Origin: Frankiales bacterium
GTDB lineage: Bacteria > Actinomycetota > Actinomycetes > Mycobacteriales > SCTD01
Direction of reading: 5' to 3'
Length of the DNA stretch: 23,700 nt
Assembly: GCA_025464695.1 (NCBI GenBank)
Contig: JAODNQ010000243.1
Coordinates: forward strand, 1 to 23,700
The notes under the pieces: model-generated
Seen by the model: the letters and a program-made list of their open reading frames with translations, nothing else
What the model was told of the DNA's origin: nothing
The model's database searches: none
Part shown: piece after piece, positions 6,346-15,893 of the stretch
Numbering within the stretch: the first letter of the stretch is position 1
Layout of the letters: the number at the start of each line of letters is the position of its first letter
Translations under genes and position numbers: made by a program

Positions 6346-8580
6346 CTACGTGACGTCGAAGCGGTCCAGCATCATGACCTTGTCCCACGCGTCGACGAAG
6401 TCCTTCACGAACTTCTCCTTCGACTCGTCGAACGAGTAGACCTCGGCGATGCCGCGCAGGATCGCGTTGGACCCGAAGACCAGGTCCGCGGCGGTGGCGG
6501 TGCGCAGGACGTTGCCCGAGGAGTCGCGCGCCTCGTAGACGCCGTCGGTGTCGCGGCTGGTGCTCCACTGCACGTCGAGGTCGAGCAGCGTGCGGAAGAA
6601 GTCCTGCGACAGGACGCCCACCGAGTCGGTGAACACGCCGTGCGGCGCGCCGCCCGTGTTGGCGCCGAGGACGCGCAGACCGCCGACGAGGACGGTCATC
6701 TCCTTGGCGGTCAGGTCCAGGTTGTAGGCCCGGTCCACCAGCAGCTGCTCGGGGGAGAGCTTCGCGTCGGGCTTGACCCAGTTGCGGAACCCGTCGGCGC
6801 GGGGCTCCAGCCAGGTGAAGTTCTCGACGTCGGTCTGCTCCTGGGTCGCGTCGCCGCGGCCCGGGGTGAACGGCACCGTGACCTGCACGCCGGCGTCGGC
6901 CGCGGCCTTCTCGACCGCCGCGCAGCCGGCGAGCACGATGGTGTCGGCCAGCGAGAACGGCGTGCCGGCGCGCAGCTCGTCCAGCTTCGCGACGACGTCC
7001 TGGGTCCCCGCGTTGACCGCCCAGGAGGCCTGCGGCTCCAGGCGGATCCGGGCGCCGTTGGCACCGCCGCGCTTGTCGGTGCTGCGGAACGACGCCGCCG
7101 AGGACCACGCGGTGTGGACCAGCTGCGAGACAGTCAGGCCCGACGCCAGGACCGCCTGCTTGAGGGAGGCGACGTCGGCGTCGGACGCGGTGGAGGTGCC
7201 GGCCGGGACCGGGTCGGTCCAGACGAGCTCCTCGGCGGGCACGTCGGGGCCGAGCCAGCGGCTGGTCGGGCCCATGTCGCGGTGGAGCAGCTTGAACCAG
7301 GCGCGGGCGTACTGGTCGGCGAAGTACTCCGGGTCGGTGTGGAAGCGCTCGGAGATGGCCCGGAACTCCGGGTCGACGGCGAGGGCCATGTCGGCCGTCG
7401 TCATCATCGTCGGGACCTTCTTGCCGGACACGTGCGCGTCGTCCGCGAGGTCCTCGGGGGCGACGTCCTTGGCCTTCCACTGCTTCGCGCCGGCGGGGCT
7501 CTCCGTGAGCTCCCACTCGTACTTGAGCAGCAGGTCGAAGTAGCCGTTGTCCCACTGGGTCGGGTTGACGGTCCAGGGGCCCTCGATGCCGGACGTGATG
7601 GTGTCCTCGGCCTTGCCCTTGCCGAACTCGTTCTTCCAGCCGAGGCCGCCCGCGTGCACGGGGCAGCCCTCGGGCTCGGGGCCGACCAGCGACGGGTCGC
7701 CGCCGCCGTGCGCCTTGCCGAACGTGTGACCACCGGCGACGAGCGCGACGGTCTCCTCGCTGTTCATGCCCATGCGGCTGAACGTGACCTTGATGTCGTG
7801 CGCCGACGCCAGCGGGTCGGGCCGGCCCTGCGGGCCCTCGGGGTTGACGTAGATCAGACCCATGGTGACCGCGCCGAGGTCGCCCTCGGACAGGTCGAGC
7901 GGAGCGTCCGGGCCGCTGTAGCGCTCGTCGCCCAGCCAGGTGTCCTCGGGACCCCAGAACGTCTCGCGGGGCTGCCAGACGTCCTCGCGGCCGAACGCGA
8001 AGCCGAAGGTCTTCAGGCCCATGTCGTCGTGCGCGACGTTGCCGGCGAGCACGAGCAGGTCGGCCCAGGACAGGGCGCGGCCGTACTTCTGCTTGACCGG
8101 CAGGAGCAGGCGGCGGGCCTTGTCGAGGTTGGCGTTGTCGGGCCAGCTGTTGAGCGGCGCGAAGCGCTGCTCGCCGTTGCCGGCGCCGCCGCGGCCGTCG
8201 GCGCTGCGGTACGTGCCGGCGGCGTGCCAGGACATGCGGATGAACAGGCCACCGTAGTGGCCCCAGTCAGCGGGCCACCACTCCTGCGACGTCTTCATGA
8301 GGTCGGCGAGGTCGCGCTTGACAGCGTCGACGTCGAGGGACTGCACGGCCGTGCGGTAGTCGAACTCCTCGCCCAGGGGGTCGGAGCTCTTGGCCGGGCG
8401 GTTCAGCACGGACAGGTCGACCTGGTTGGGCCACCAGTCGCGGTTGGTGCGCGGCCGGTTCGTGACCTGAGGCGTCGGACCCGAGATCGCAGGGTTCTCG
8501 GACTCGCTGGTGCTCGCGGTGGTGTCGGTGCCCTGCGGGCTGGCGCTGGTGTCGCGGGGCTTCGGGTCGGTCTCGGTCAC
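6346..8580 (-). CDS. katG: Catalase-peroxidase
   Basis: KatG is a haem enzyme that breaks down hydrogen peroxide by catalase and peroxidase reactions. At 744 aa it has the usual two-domain length. Counting from the GTG start, the distal triad is Arg115, Trp118 and His119 in [11 protein letters not shown], and the proximal haem ligand is His285 in [10 protein letters not shown]. Trp118, Tyr244 ([10 protein letters not shown]) and Met270 (FSRMGMN) can form the Trp-Tyr-Met adduct needed for catalase activity. The C-terminal duplicated, haem-free domain is complete. The first 45 or so residues are a disordered Ser/Thr-rich extension. The GTG start overlaps the furA TGA (GTGA), with GAGAGG upstream, so the gene is coupled to its regulator. 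Confidence 0.97.
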   Translation of the reverse strand: MTETDPKPRDTSASPQGTDTTASTSESENPAISGPTPQVTNRPRTNRDWWPNQVDLSVLNRPAKSSDPLGEEFDYRTAVQSLDVDAVKRDLADLMKTSQEWWPADWGHYGGLFIRMSWHAAGTYRSADGRGGAGNGEQRFAPLNSWPDNANLDKARRLLLPVKQKYGRALSWADLLVLAGNVAHDDMGLKTFGFAFGREDVWQPRETFWGPEDTWLGDERYSGPDAPLDLSEGDLGAVTMGLIYVNPEGPQGRPDPLASAHDIKVTFSRMGMNSEETVALVAGGHTFGKAHGGGDPSLVGPEPEGCPVHAGGLGWKNEFGKGKAEDTITSGIEGPWTVNPTQWDNGYFDLLLKYEWELTESPAGAKQWKAKDVAPEDLADDAHVSGKKVPTMMTTADMALAVDPEFRAISERFHTDPEYFADQYARAWFKLLHRDMGPTSRWLGPDVPAEELVWTDPVPAGTSTASDADVASLKQAVLASGLTVSQLVHTAWSSAASFRSTDKRGGANGARIRLEPQASWAVNAGTQDVVAKLDELRAGTPFSLADTIVLAGCAAVEKAAADAGVQVTVPFTPGRGDATQEQTDVENFTWLEPRADGFRNWVKPDAKLSPEQLLVDRAYNLDLTAKEMTVLVGGLRVLGANTGGAPHGVFTDSVGVLSQDFFRTLLDLDVQWSTSRDTDGVYEARDSSGNVLRTATAADLVFGSNAILRGIAEVYSFDESKEKFVKDFVDAWDKVMMLDRFDVT

Positions 8581-9035
8581 GTGGTGCCTCTCTGCGTCGG
8601 TGCATGGGTCGGAGAAGGACAGGTGGGGCAGCGGCCCCAGTAGACGACCTCGGCCTCGTCGATGACGAAGCCGGCGTCGTCGGACGCGGTCAGGCAGGGG
8701 GTCTCGCCGGTGGCGCAGTCGACGTCGACGACCCTCCCGCACGAGCGGCAGACGAGGTGGTGGTGGTTGTCGCCGACCCGGGCCTCGTAGCGGGCCACGG
8801 ACCCGGCGGGCTGGATGCGCCGCACCAGGCCGGCGTCGGTGAGGGCGCGCAGGACGTCGTACACCGCCTGGTGCGACACGACGGCGCGCTCGCGGACCGC
8901 GCGCAGCAGCGTATCGGTGTCGGCGTGGGGGTGCGCGTGCACAGCCTCCAGCACGGCTCGCCGGGGGGCGGTCACGCGGAGGGCGGCGTCGCGCAGGAGC
9001 TGCTCGACGTCGGGGGAGCTGTGCATCCCGACCAT
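8577..9035 (-). CDS. furA: Fur-family transcriptional regulator (FurA/CatR-like)
   Basis: This is a 152-aa metal-dependent repressor, most likely controlling itself and katG in response to peroxide or iron. An N-terminal winged helix contains [13 protein letters not shown] and the recognition-helix region [14 protein letters not shown]. The C-terminal part holds the metal-binding HHH at 91-93, CRSC (Cys96, Cys99) and a second structural pair CPTC (Cys136, Cys139). The arrangement matches FurA proteins located upstream of katG in mycobacteria and streptomycetes. I choose the ATG at 9035 because AGGTGG lies four bases upstream. The internal ATG at 9026 is too far from it. The stop overlaps the katG start. 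A 19-bp inverted repeat lies just upstream. Confidence 0.93.
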   Translation of the reverse strand: MVGMHSSPDVEQLLRDAALRVTAPRRAVLEAVHAHPHADTDTLLRAVRERAVVSHQAVYDVLRALTDAGLVRRIQPAGSVARYEARVGDNHHHLVCRSCGRVVDVDCATGETPCLTASDDAGFVIDEAEVVYWGRCPTCPSPTHAPTQRGTT

Positions 9036-9046
9036 TGGACCACCTG

Positions 9047-9065
9047 GACCTGATCCGTTCAAGTC
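9047..9065 (-). promoter_or_regulatory. Inverted repeat upstream of furA, candidate autoregulatory operator
   Basis: On the minus strand, GACTTGA and TCAGGTC flank ACGGA and form a 7-5-7 dyad with one mismatch. It lies about 12-30 bases before the furA ATG, next to the ribosome-binding site. FurA proteins of actinobacteria repress their own furA-katG operon from sites just upstream, so this is the natural candidate. It also lies only 25 bp from the divergent helicase start and could affect both. Confidence 0.4.
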
Positions 9066-9089
9066 TGGTCGTCGTGGTCGAGTAGCCGG

Positions 9090-11852
9090 GTGGACCTCGT
9101 GCTCGCGACCGAGCCCCGCCGCTACCAGCGCACGGCCCTGGACGCCTACGACGCCGCCCGTCGGGCGGGCCGCCGCCGGTCCTGCCTCGTGCTGCCGCCC
9201 GGTGCGGGCAAGACCCTCGTCGGGCTCGAGATCGCCCGCCGGGAGGGGCGCCGGACCCTCGTGCTGGCGCCCAACACCGCCGTCCAGGGGCAGTGGGCCG
9301 CGCAGTGGTCGCAGCACGTGCGCGGGACGCAGCCGGCAGGCACCGACCGCTCCTTCGACGCGCACCTCACCGTCCTGACCTACCAGGCGCTCGCGGTCGT
9401 CGACCCCGACGAGGCCGACGGCCGTGCCCGCACCCGGGTCCTGCGCAGCGGCACGCCGGAGGAGCTGCTCGGTCTGCTGCACCCGCACGCCCGCGACGCC
9501 GTCGCCCGGGCGGGCGCGAGAGGCCCCTGGACCCTCGTGCTCGACGAGGCCCACCACCTGCTCGAGCTGTGGGGCGGCCTGGTGCGCGTCCTGGCGGACG
9601 CCCTCGGGGAGGACACCGTCGTCGTCGGGCTGACGGCGACGCCGCCGGGAGAGCTGAGCGCCTGGCAGCGCGACCTGCAGGCCGAGCTGTTCGGGGCGGA
9701 GCCCGACTTCTCCGTCCCGACGCCGGCCGTGGTCAAGGAGGGCGACCTCGCGCCCTACCAGGAGCTCGTCTACCTGACCGCGCCGACGCCGGAGGAGGAC
9801 ACCTGGGTCGCGGCCGAGCGCTCGCGGTTCGCCGACCTGCAGGTGGAGCTGGCGTCGGCGTCGCTCGGCTCGCTCCCGCTGTTCGCCTGGCTCGAGCGCC
9901 GGCTCGTCGACCGCCGCGCGGAGGAGGGCGGCGTCGTGTCGTGGCAGGCGCTCGAGGCCGCGGAGCCCGACCTGTGCCGGGCCGCACTGCGCTTCGTGCA
10001 CGCCGGGATGCTGCCGCTGCCGGCCGGCGCCAGGCTGCGCGAGGAGCACCGCACCGACCCCGACGCCGACGACTGGGTCGAGCTGCTCGTCGACTTCGCC
10101 ACCCGCCACCTCGCCGGGTCGGAGGACCCGCGCGACCTCGAGGCGCTGGCCCAGGTCCGCCGGGTCCTGCCGTCGCTCGGCTGCCGGCTCGCCGCCACGG
10201 GACGCCGGTCCGCGGTCTCGGGCGTGGAGCGGCTGGTGTCGCTGTCGGCGAGCAAGGCGGCCGCGACGGCGCACCTGCTCGAGGTGGAGGCCGCGGTCCT
10301 CGGCAGCCGGTTGCGGGCCGTGGTGCTGTGCGACCGGGAGGCCGCGAGCGCCACGCTCCCGAGCTCGCTGGAGGACGCGCCGCTGGGGGAGCAGGCCGGG
10401 TCGGCCCTCGGCATGCTCGAGAAGCTGGCGGCGGCCGCCTACGACGGGGTCCCCGGCTGGCTGCGCCCGGTGCTGCTGACCGGCCGGACGGTCGCCGCCC
10501 GGCAGCCGGTGGCGGACGACCTGCTCGCCCACTGCCGCGACCGGCACCCGGGCCTGCGGCTCGAGACCGACGACGGCGGGCTGTGCCGCCTCGTCGGCGA
10601 GGGCTGGACGTCGCGGCTGTGGACGCCGCTCGTCACCAGCTTCTTCGCGCAGGGGCAGGCCCGCGTGCTCGTCGGGACGCGCGCCCTGCTGGGGGAGGGC
10701 TGGGACTGCCCCCAGGTGACCACGCTGGTCGACTGCACCGAGGCGGGGTCGGGCACCTCGGTCGTGCAGATGCGGGGCCGCTCGCTGCGCCGCGACCCCG
10801 CCGACCCGCTCAAGCTGGCCGACAACTGGACGGTCACCTGCGTCGCCGCCGGCCACCCCCGCGGCGACGCCGACTACCTGCGGCTCGTCCGCAAGCACGC
10901 GCACCACTTCGCCCCGGCCCCCGACGGCTCCCTCGTGTCGGGCGTCGGCCACTGCGACCCGGCGCTCAGCCCCTACGGCCCGCCCGACGCCGCCCTCGCG
11001 CGGGAGGTCACGGCCCGCAGCCTCGCGCGCGCCGCCGACCCCGACGGCGCCCGGGAGCGGTGGCACCTCGGCGAGCCGTACGAGGGGGTCGAGACGGCGG
11101 TCCTGCGGCTGCGGGTCGAGCGCCCGCTCGGCGTGCCGGCGCAGCTGCTCCCGGCCAAGCAGCGCGGCCTGCCGCGCTCCCGGGCGCCGCTGGGTCTCGC
11201 GGCTGCCGCCCTGCTCCCGGCGGCGGCGGTCGCCGCCTCGTTCGGGCACGTCGCCGCGCTCGCCGTCCTGGCCGGCGGGGCCGTCCTCGGGATCGGCGAG
11301 ACCGTCCGGCGGGTGCTCGACACGGCGCGCTCGCTCGAGGAGGCCGGCCCGTCGGGGGCGCTGGAGCAGATCGCCGCGGCCGTCGCCGACGCCCTGCACG
11401 AGGCGGGCGACACCGGCGTCGGCGCGGAGGGGGTCCGGCTGGAGGTCACCGCGGACGGGTGGACGCAGGTGCGGCTGTCCGGCGGCGGCACGGCGGCCTC
11501 CGAGCGGTTCTCGACCGCGCTCGACGAGGTGCTGGCCCCGCTCGGGGAGCCGCGGGCCCTGGTGAGCCGGCTGGTCCTGCCGCGGCCCGCGACCACCCGG
11601 GGACGGCTCCGGCTGGCGGCACGGCGCACGGCGGGGCGGCCGGTGGAGGCGGCCGAGGCCTGGCACGCCGTGCCGGCGGAGCTGGGTCGCAACGAGCGGC
11701 GACGACGGCTGTTCGAGGCGGCCTGGCAGCACCACGTGGGGCCGGGGCGGGTCGTCCGCACCGACCGGGAGCCGGCCCTCGGCGTGCTCGCCCTGATGCG
11801 CGGCGCCGACCCGTTCGCCGTCACGAGCCAGACCCGCACGGTCTGGCGGTAG
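9090..11852 (+). CDS. Superfamily 2 DEAH-box helicase with a C-terminal hydrophobic hairpin
   Basis: This 920-aa protein has the motifs of an SF2 nucleic-acid-dependent ATPase. Walker A is PPGAGKT (Lys41, Thr42), motif II is DEAH at 152-155 and motif III is TATPPGE near 182-188. In the second RecA lobe are [16 protein letters not shown] and motif [10 protein letters not shown] at 560-567. A helical insert of roughly 200 residues separates the lobes. Around residues 699-737 two strongly hydrophobic Ala/Leu/Val segments separated by a short FGH turn resemble a membrane hairpin, which is unusual for a helicase. About 180 residues follow, with a mixed alpha/beta region and basic stretches. The start is GTG with a weak ribosome-binding site. 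No methylase, nuclease or other defence gene is adjacent. The biochemical function (DNA or RNA, strand polarity) cannot be read. Confidence 0.85.
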   Translation: MDLVLATEPRRYQRTALDAYDAARRAGRRRSCLVLPPGAGKTLVGLEIARREGRRTLVLAPNTAVQGQWAAQWSQHVRGTQPAGTDRSFDAHLTVLTYQALAVVDPDEADGRARTRVLRSGTPEELLGLLHPHARDAVARAGARGPWTLVLDEAHHLLELWGGLVRVLADALGEDTVVVGLTATPPGELSAWQRDLQAELFGAEPDFSVPTPAVVKEGDLAPYQELVYLTAPTPEEDTWVAAERSRFADLQVELASASLGSLPLFAWLERRLVDRRAEEGGVVSWQALEAAEPDLCRAALRFVHAGMLPLPAGARLREEHRTDPDADDWVELLVDFATRHLAGSEDPRDLEALAQVRRVLPSLGCRLAATGRRSAVSGVERLVSLSASKAAATAHLLEVEAAVLGSRLRAVVLCDREAASATLPSSLEDAPLGEQAGSALGMLEKLAAAAYDGVPGWLRPVLLTGRTVAARQPVADDLLAHCRDRHPGLRLETDDGGLCRLVGEGWTSRLWTPLVTSFFAQGQARVLVGTRALLGEGWDCPQVTTLVDCTEAGSGTSVVQMRGRSLRRDPADPLKLADNWTVTCVAAGHPRGDADYLRLVRKHAHHFAPAPDGSLVSGVGHCDPALSPYGPPDAALAREVTARSLARAADPDGARERWHLGEPYEGVETAVLRLRVERPLGVPAQLLPAKQRGLPRSRAPLGLAAAALLPAAAVAASFGHVAALAVLAGGAVLGIGETVRRVLDTARSLEEAGPSGALEQIAAAVADALHEAGDTGVGAEGVRLEVTADGWTQVRLSGGGTAASERFSTALDEVLAPLGEPRALVSRLVLPRPATTRGRLRLAARRTAGRPVEAAEAWHAVPAELGRNERRRRLFEAAWQHHVGPGRVVRTDREPALGVLALMRGADPFAVTSQTRTVWR

Positions 11853-11892
11853 GCGGGCCTCCAGGCCGCACAGCGGTGCCAGACTCGGCCGC

Positions 11893-12906
11893 ATGAGCGA
11901 CCCCGTCGTCGTCCCGTTCCGGCCCACGCCCGACCAGTACGCCTGGACCTTCGGGGGCGCCCCGCCGGTGAGGCGCATCCGGCCGGGCACGGTGCTGGAG
12001 CTGTGGACCGAGGACTGCTTCGGCGGCCGGGTCCGCACGAAGGGCGACCTCGTCAGCCAGGTCTGCCAGTTCCCCTTCCTCAACCCGCAGACCGGGCCGT
12101 TCTACGTCGAGGGCGCCGAGCCGGGCGACACCCTCGCCGTCCATTTCGTCAGCATCGAGCCCAGCCGTGACTGGGCGGCGTCGTCCACCCTCCCGCTGTT
12201 CGGCGCCCTGACCAGCACGCACCTGACGCCGACCCTGCAGGAGCCGCTGCCGGAGCGGGTGTGGATCTGGCAGCTCGACCGGACGGCCCGCACCTGCCGG
12301 TTCGAGGCCCTCGACGGCGACTTCCGGGTCGACCTGCCGATGGACCCGATGCACGGGACGGTCGGCGTGGCGCCGGCCAACCTGGAGGCGCTGTCCGCCC
12401 TGACGCCGGGCGCTCACGGCGGGAACCTGGACACCCCGGAGATGCGGGCCGGCACCACCTGCTACCTGGGCGTCAACGTCGAGGGCGCGCTGTTCTCCCT
12501 CGGCGACGGGCACGCGCGGCAGGGGGAGGGCGAGACCTGCGGCGTCGCGGTGGAGTGCGCCATGGACACCGTCGTCGTCGTCGACCTGGTGAAGGGCACG
12601 CCGACGCCGTGGCCGCGCATCGAGAGCGACACCCACGTCATGTCGACCGGCTCCGCCCGACCGCTGGAGGACGCCTACCGGATCGCCCAGCACGACCTCG
12701 TGACCTGGCTGGCCCGCGACCACGGCCTGTCCCACCTGGACGCCTACCAGCTGGTGACCCAGGCGGTGGAGTCCCCGCTCGCCAACGTCTGCGACACGAA
12801 CTACACGAGCGTCGCGAAGATCCGCAAGCAGTGGCTGCCGCCGCGGACCGGCCCGCTCGTCGACGTCCACGCCCGCCTCAAGGCCGTCGCCGCCGCCTAC
12901 CGCTGA
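11893..12906 (+). CDS. Acetamidase/formamidase family protein
   Basis: This 337-aa protein belongs to the FmdA/AmdA family, which hydrolyses formamide, acetamide or related short amides to ammonia and the acid. Recognisable family segments are [30 protein letters not shown] sequence near residue 75, [13 protein letters not shown], the [33 protein letters not shown] core, and the C-terminal [18 protein letters not shown]. The ATG at 11893 is chosen from the family-like N-terminus. The Shine-Dalgarno sequence is weak. The gene lies 40 bp after the helicase on the same strand, and its end overlaps the convergent DUF1992 gene by 10 bp. The true substrate is unknown. Confidence 0.88.
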   Translation: MSDPVVVPFRPTPDQYAWTFGGAPPVRRIRPGTVLELWTEDCFGGRVRTKGDLVSQVCQFPFLNPQTGPFYVEGAEPGDTLAVHFVSIEPSRDWAASSTLPLFGALTSTHLTPTLQEPLPERVWIWQLDRTARTCRFEALDGDFRVDLPMDPMHGTVGVAPANLEALSALTPGAHGGNLDTPEMRAGTTCYLGVNVEGALFSLGDGHARQGEGETCGVAVECAMDTVVVVDLVKGTPTPWPRIESDTHVMSTGSARPLEDAYRIAQHDLVTWLARDHGLSHLDAYQLVTQAVESPLANVCDTNYTSVAKIRKQWLPPRTGPLVDVHARLKAVAAAYR

Positions 12907-13364
12907 CGGCGCCACCAGCGGGCGCGCGGCGCCGGCGGCGGAGGTGGTGGGGCGACGACGGGCGCCGGCTGCGCCTCCCGCCACGCCGCGACGGTCGCCT
13001 CGACGTCGAACAGCGGCGTCCGCACCGGCGGACCGAGCGCGGGCCCGCGGCGGGCGGCGTCGATGCGCGCGTTCAGCCCCTCGACGAGCCGGCGCACCCG
13101 CTCCTCGCTCCGCTCCCGCGCCAGCAGCTGGGGCAGGTCCTCGGCCTCCTTGGCGACGGCCAGCGACGGCGGCAGCAGCGCGGTGAGCGGCAGGCCCTCC
13201 CGCTCGACCTTCTGTCGCACCCAGGCGAGCTCGTCCGACGACGTCGGGGGCAGCGGCTGCCCGGCGCCGGCCAGGGCGTCGAAGCTCCCGCGCTCGCGGG
13301 CCTCCCGGATCTGCTTCTCGACCCAGGACTCGAAGGAGACGCCCCGCGGCTTCCGCTCCGTCAT
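12897..13364 (-). CDS. DUF1992 (DnaJ homologue subfamily C member 28-like) protein
   Basis: A 155-aa protein whose N-terminal ~70 residues match DUF1992, the conserved domain also found in DNAJC28. The signature runs through ESWVEKQIREARERGSFDALAGAGQPLP and ELAWVRQKVEREGLP. The C-terminal third is proline-rich (APPPPPPAP) and ends in a basic, Trp-containing tail, RARWWRRQR. There is no J domain. The ATG is preceded by AGGA that overlaps the end of the MEDS gene, 10 bp away, so the two are probably cotranscribed. The biochemical role is unknown. The 3' end overlaps the convergent amidase-family gene. Confidence 0.85.
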   Translation of the reverse strand: MTERKPRGVSFESWVEKQIREARERGSFDALAGAGQPLPPTSSDELAWVRQKVEREGLPLTALLPPSLAVAKEAEDLPQLLARERSEERVRRLVEGLNARIDAARRGPALGPPVRTPLFDVEATVAAWREAQPAPVVAPPPPPPAPRARWWRRQR

Positions 13365-13374
13365 GCCGACCGTC

Positions 13375-14064
13375 CTACCCGACGGTGACCGCCGCGTGCG
13401 TGTGGCCGGCCAGGACCTGCCGACGGAAGCCGTCGTCGGCGAGGGGCGGGTAGGCGCAGAGCGAGCTGAAGCCGAGCTCGGTCTGCAGCTCGTCCCACAG
13501 CTGCTCGAGCTCCACCGCGCCCGCGAGGTCGCCGATCCCGGCGCGCATGCCCGCGGTCTCGCCGAGCGCCCGCACGGGCCGGCCGAGGGCCACCAGGCGG
13601 CGCAGCGTCCGCCCGACCTGCTGCTGGAAGAGCTCCGCCACCGGTCGGCCCTGCGGCAGCACCCGGGCGAGCACGGTCGCGGGGTCGACCGCGAGCAGCA
13701 GGCGCTCCGCGGCTCCGGAGAGCCCCGCCAGGTGGATCCGGTGCCGCAGCCCGGCCAGGTGCTCGGGGGTGAGCGCGACCACGCACACCTCGTCGTCCGC
13801 GAGCCCCTCGATGCAGTAGCCGGCGAGCGTGGCGACGAGGTCCGTGCTGCTGGTGCTGACGTGGACCGCGTGCAGCGGCCCCGTCCCCTGGTCCAGCCGC
13901 GTCCAGCTGCCCGGCCCCGTCGCGCGCGCCTGGATCAGGTTCAGCTCGTGCCGTTCGCCGGCGGCGACCGCCTGCTCCTCCACCGCCTCGCGAGCGTTGG
14001 CCAGTGCGCCGCGCTGCGGGGGCAGCAGGCGCAGCAGGGCGGTGGGGTGCAGGAGTTCGAGCAC
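13375..14064 (-). CDS. MEDS-domain (DcmR-like sensory) protein
   Basis: A 229-aa protein with a MEDS (methanogen/methylotroph DcmR sensory) domain, a RecA-like fold related to KaiC but without obvious ATPase motifs. The domain core is seen in LHAVHVSTSSTDLVATLAGYC, GLADDEVCVVALTPEHLAGLR, the VRALGETAGM turn and the LEQLWDELQTELGFSSLCAYP segment. The latter two are typical of the domain. About 70 residues precede it without a clear domain. There is no attached kinase or HTH, so the protein may act as a stand-alone sensor or binding partner. The start is a GTG with GAGGG upstream. A 113-bp gap separates it from the DksA-like gene and a 10-bp gap from DUF1992. Confidence 0.78.
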   Translation of the reverse strand: MLELLHPTALLRLLPPQRGALANAREAVEEQAVAAGERHELNLIQARATGPGSWTRLDQGTGPLHAVHVSTSSTDLVATLAGYCIEGLADDEVCVVALTPEHLAGLRHRIHLAGLSGAAERLLLAVDPATVLARVLPQGRPVAELFQQQVGRTLRRLVALGRPVRALGETAGMRAGIGDLAGAVELEQLWDELQTELGFSSLCAYPPLADDGFRRQVLAGHTHAAVTVG

Positions 14065-14177
14065 AGGCCCTCGCGGAGATCGGCGTACGGGCAGGGACGG
14101 GCGGGAGTCAGGCGCACGTCCGGGGTGCCACTAGTCGTACGCGCTCCGGCCCCCGCTGTCCAGGCCTCCGGCCCGGG

Positions 14178-14522
14178 CTAGCGCTGCTGCCGCGCGCACG
14201 CGATGCAGGTCCGGGCGCCCGGGCGGGCCTCCAGCCGGTCGGCGCCGATGGCCCCGCCGCAGGCCTCGCAGACGCCGTAGCCGCCCTCCTCGAGCTGCGT
14301 CAGCGCCCGCAGCAGCGCGGCGCGGGTCGTACGGGCCTGCTCGAGGAGCGCGACCAGCTGCTGTCGCTCGAAGGCGATGGTGGCGCCCTCCGGGTCGTGC
14401 TCGTCGTCGGCGTTCGCCTCGCGGGACGCCGCCACGACGCCGTCATGGTCGCGCTGCAGGTCGCGCAGCTGCGCCTCGGTCGACGCGAGGTCGGCCAGCA
14501 GGCGCGCCCGCGCATCGGTCAC
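14178..14522 (-). CDS. DksA/TraR-type C4 zinc-finger protein
   Basis: A 114-aa protein with a long N-terminal coiled coil (about residues 5-80) and a C-terminal four-cysteine finger, Cys85/Cys88 in YGVCEACG and Cys106/Cys109 in TCIACA. This is the DksA/TraR layout, in which the coiled coil enters the RNA polymerase secondary channel. The coiled-coil turn contains REANADDEHDPEGA, which includes acidic residues like those at the DksA tip. I choose the GTG at 14522, with AGGTGG five bases before it. It sits in a tandem-repeat junction with the AI-2E gene. In actinobacteria such proteins include RbpA-unrelated, DksA-like factors of varied or unknown function. Confidence 0.88.
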   Translation of the reverse strand: MTDARARLLADLASTEAQLRDLQRDHDGVVAASREANADDEHDPEGATIAFERQQLVALLEQARTTRAALLRALTQLEEGGYGVCEACGGAIGADRLEARPGARTCIACARQQR

Positions 14523-14586
14523 GGCGCCACCTGTGCGTCGGTCCCGGGGGCCACCTGCGCGTCGGTCACGGCGCCACCTGCGCGTC
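14517..14586 (-). repeat. Three tandem copies of a 23-24-bp unit carrying Shine-Dalgarno and start
   Basis: Units occupy 14564-14586, 14540-14563 and 14517-14539 and are 23, 24 and 23 bp long. The outer two differ at one base. Each carries AGGTGG, and the outer two carry GCCGTGACC, which supplies a GTG. The first copy encodes the last residues and TGA of the AI-2E protein. The last supplies the ribosome-binding site and start of the DksA-like gene. Confidence 0.85.
14519..14569 (-). CDS. Possible 16-codon mini-ORF linking the AI-2E and DksA-like genes
   Basis: A GTG overlapping the AI-2E stop (GTGA) opens a frame for VTDAQVAPGTDAQVAP. It then stops at a TGA that overlaps the GTG start of the DksA-like gene. 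An AGGTGG lies upstream at the right spacing. The peptide is made of two repeats of TDAQVAP, the same residues that end the AI-2E protein. It most likely arose by tandem duplication. Whether it is translated as a coupling peptide is unknown. Confidence 0.3.
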   Translation of the reverse strand: MTDAQVAPGTDAQVAP

Positions 14587-15858
14587 GCGCTGCGGGTAGA
14601 CCACCTCCGTGAGCAGCAGCTGTACCGCGGCGGCGGTGGGGACGGCGACCAGCGCCCCGACGACGCCGAGGAGCCCGCCGCCGATGACTACCGCGATCAC
14701 GGTCACCAGCGGGCTGACGTCGACGGTGCGCCGCAGCACCACGGGGTTGATGAGGTAGTCGGCGACCAGCCGGTAGACGAAGGTGAACACGACGACGACG
14801 ACCGCCGCGGTCGTCCCCTGCGTGCTCAGCGCCACCAGGGCGGCGATCGCGCCACCGATGGTCGACCCGACCAGCGGGACGAGGTCGAGCACGCCGACGA
14901 GGGTCGCCAGCACCAGGGCGTACGGCAGGTCGAGGACCACCAGGACCACGTAGGTGAAGAAGAAGGCGATGACGGATGTCGCGACGTTGCCGAGCACGTA
15001 GCCGCCGACCCGCGCCACGATCGCGTCGCCGAGCAGGCCGACCCGCGGACGACGGTGGCGCGGCGCGAGCCGGTAGGCGGCGTGGGTGATGCGCGGCAGG
15101 TCGGCGAGGAAGTAGACGATCAGCACGAGAACGATGACGGTGTCGAAGATGCCCGCCGCGACGGCGGACCCCACCTCGAGCAGGTTGCCGGCGGTGTCCC
15201 CGCCGAAGCCCTCGCTGGCCAGCGCCTGGGCGCGCTCGGTGAGGTGCAGCTGCTCGTTGACGCGGCCCAGGGTGCTGCTGCGGTCCTGCAGCTGCTGCAG
15301 GTAGCCGGGCGTCGCATCGATGAGGCTGGCGATCTCGCGGCTGAGCGGGGCCGCCAGCGACGCCAGGAACCCCACGAGCAGGGCCAGCGTCAGCAGGCTC
15401 ACGAGCGCCACGGACAGGCTGCGGGACAGGCCCCGGCGGACGAAGAAGCGGACGGCCGGGTCCAGGCCGATGGCCACGAACAGGCTGATCAGCAGCAGCA
15501 CCAGCTGGTGCCGCACGGTCACCAGCGCGTACGCCGAGCCGACCGCGAGGAGCGCCCCTGCCGTGACGGCGAAGCCCGTCTTGACCGGGCCGCGGGTGCC
15601 TGCGACGCCCCGGTTGCCGTAGGGCTGGGCCTCGGTGGCGCCGGCGGCGACCCGCCGCTCCTGCTCGTCGAGCAGCAGGGCGTCCGGGGGCAGTCCGGCG
15701 TCGACGGCGGCGCTCGCGGCCTCCTCGACCTCCCGGCCTGCCCGGGCTGCCGCGAGGTCCGCCGTGTCGATCGCCCGTGCCGCGCGGGCGGCCTGCTGCG
15801 ACGCCGCCCGGCGGTCGCCGAGCCGCTGGGCGAGGCCGCGGAGCGGGGAGGCGGGCAC
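14566..15858 (-). CDS. AI-2E family transporter (putative membrane permease)
   Basis: A 430-aa multi-spanning membrane protein of the AI-2E (PerM/UPF0118) family. A soluble N-terminal tail of about 90 residues, rich in Ala, Arg and Glu, precedes the first membrane segments (TGFAVTAGALLAVGSAYALV, LVLLLISLFVAIGL). A central amphipathic region, with IDATPGYLQQLQD-like helices, is followed by the C-terminal membrane bundle. The family-typical GVLDLVPLVGSTIGG motif lies there, with DYLINPVVLRRTVDVSPL and the final GALVAVPTAAAVQLLL segment. The start is the best available GTG at 15858 but its ribosome-binding site is weak, so the exact N-terminus is uncertain. It is divergent from the NYN gene, 35 bp away, and heads the set leading into the DksA-like gene. 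Confidence 0.87.
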   Translation of the reverse strand: MPASPLRGLAQRLGDRRAASQQAARAARAIDTADLAAARAGREVEEAASAAVDAGLPPDALLLDEQERRVAAGATEAQPYGNRGVAGTRGPVKTGFAVTAGALLAVGSAYALVTVRHQLVLLLISLFVAIGLDPAVRFFVRRGLSRSLSVALVSLLTLALLVGFLASLAAPLSREIASLIDATPGYLQQLQDRSSTLGRVNEQLHLTERAQALASEGFGGDTAGNLLEVGSAVAAGIFDTVIVLVLIVYFLADLPRITHAAYRLAPRHRRPRVGLLGDAIVARVGGYVLGNVATSVIAFFFTYVVLVVLDLPYALVLATLVGVLDLVPLVGSTIGGAIAALVALSTQGTTAAVVVVVFTFVYRLVADYLINPVVLRRTVDVSPLVTVIAVVIGGGLLGVVGALVAVPTAAAVQLLLTEVVYPQRDAQVAP

Positions 15859-15893
15859 GGGGGCGAGCCTAGGCCGCCCCCTACGGTGCGAGC

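Noticed and set aside
5977..8643. Long plus-strand open frame opposite tauC and katG
   Set aside because: Antisense to two well-identified genes, with GC-biased non-protein-like composition.
9036..12083. Very long minus-strand open frame upstream of furA
   Set aside because: It is the antisense shadow of the helicase gene. Its composition is low-complexity Arg/Ala/Gly, and furA has its own start and ribosome-binding site at 9035.
9090..12906. Helicase plus following gene as a restriction or phage-defence operon
   Set aside because: The second gene is an ordinary acetamidase/formamidase and no nuclease or methylase accompanies the helicase.
14065..14177. Possible riboswitch or small RNA in the gap before the MEDS gene
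   Set aside because: Only short GC-rich complementarities are visible and no conserved riboswitch core could be recognised.
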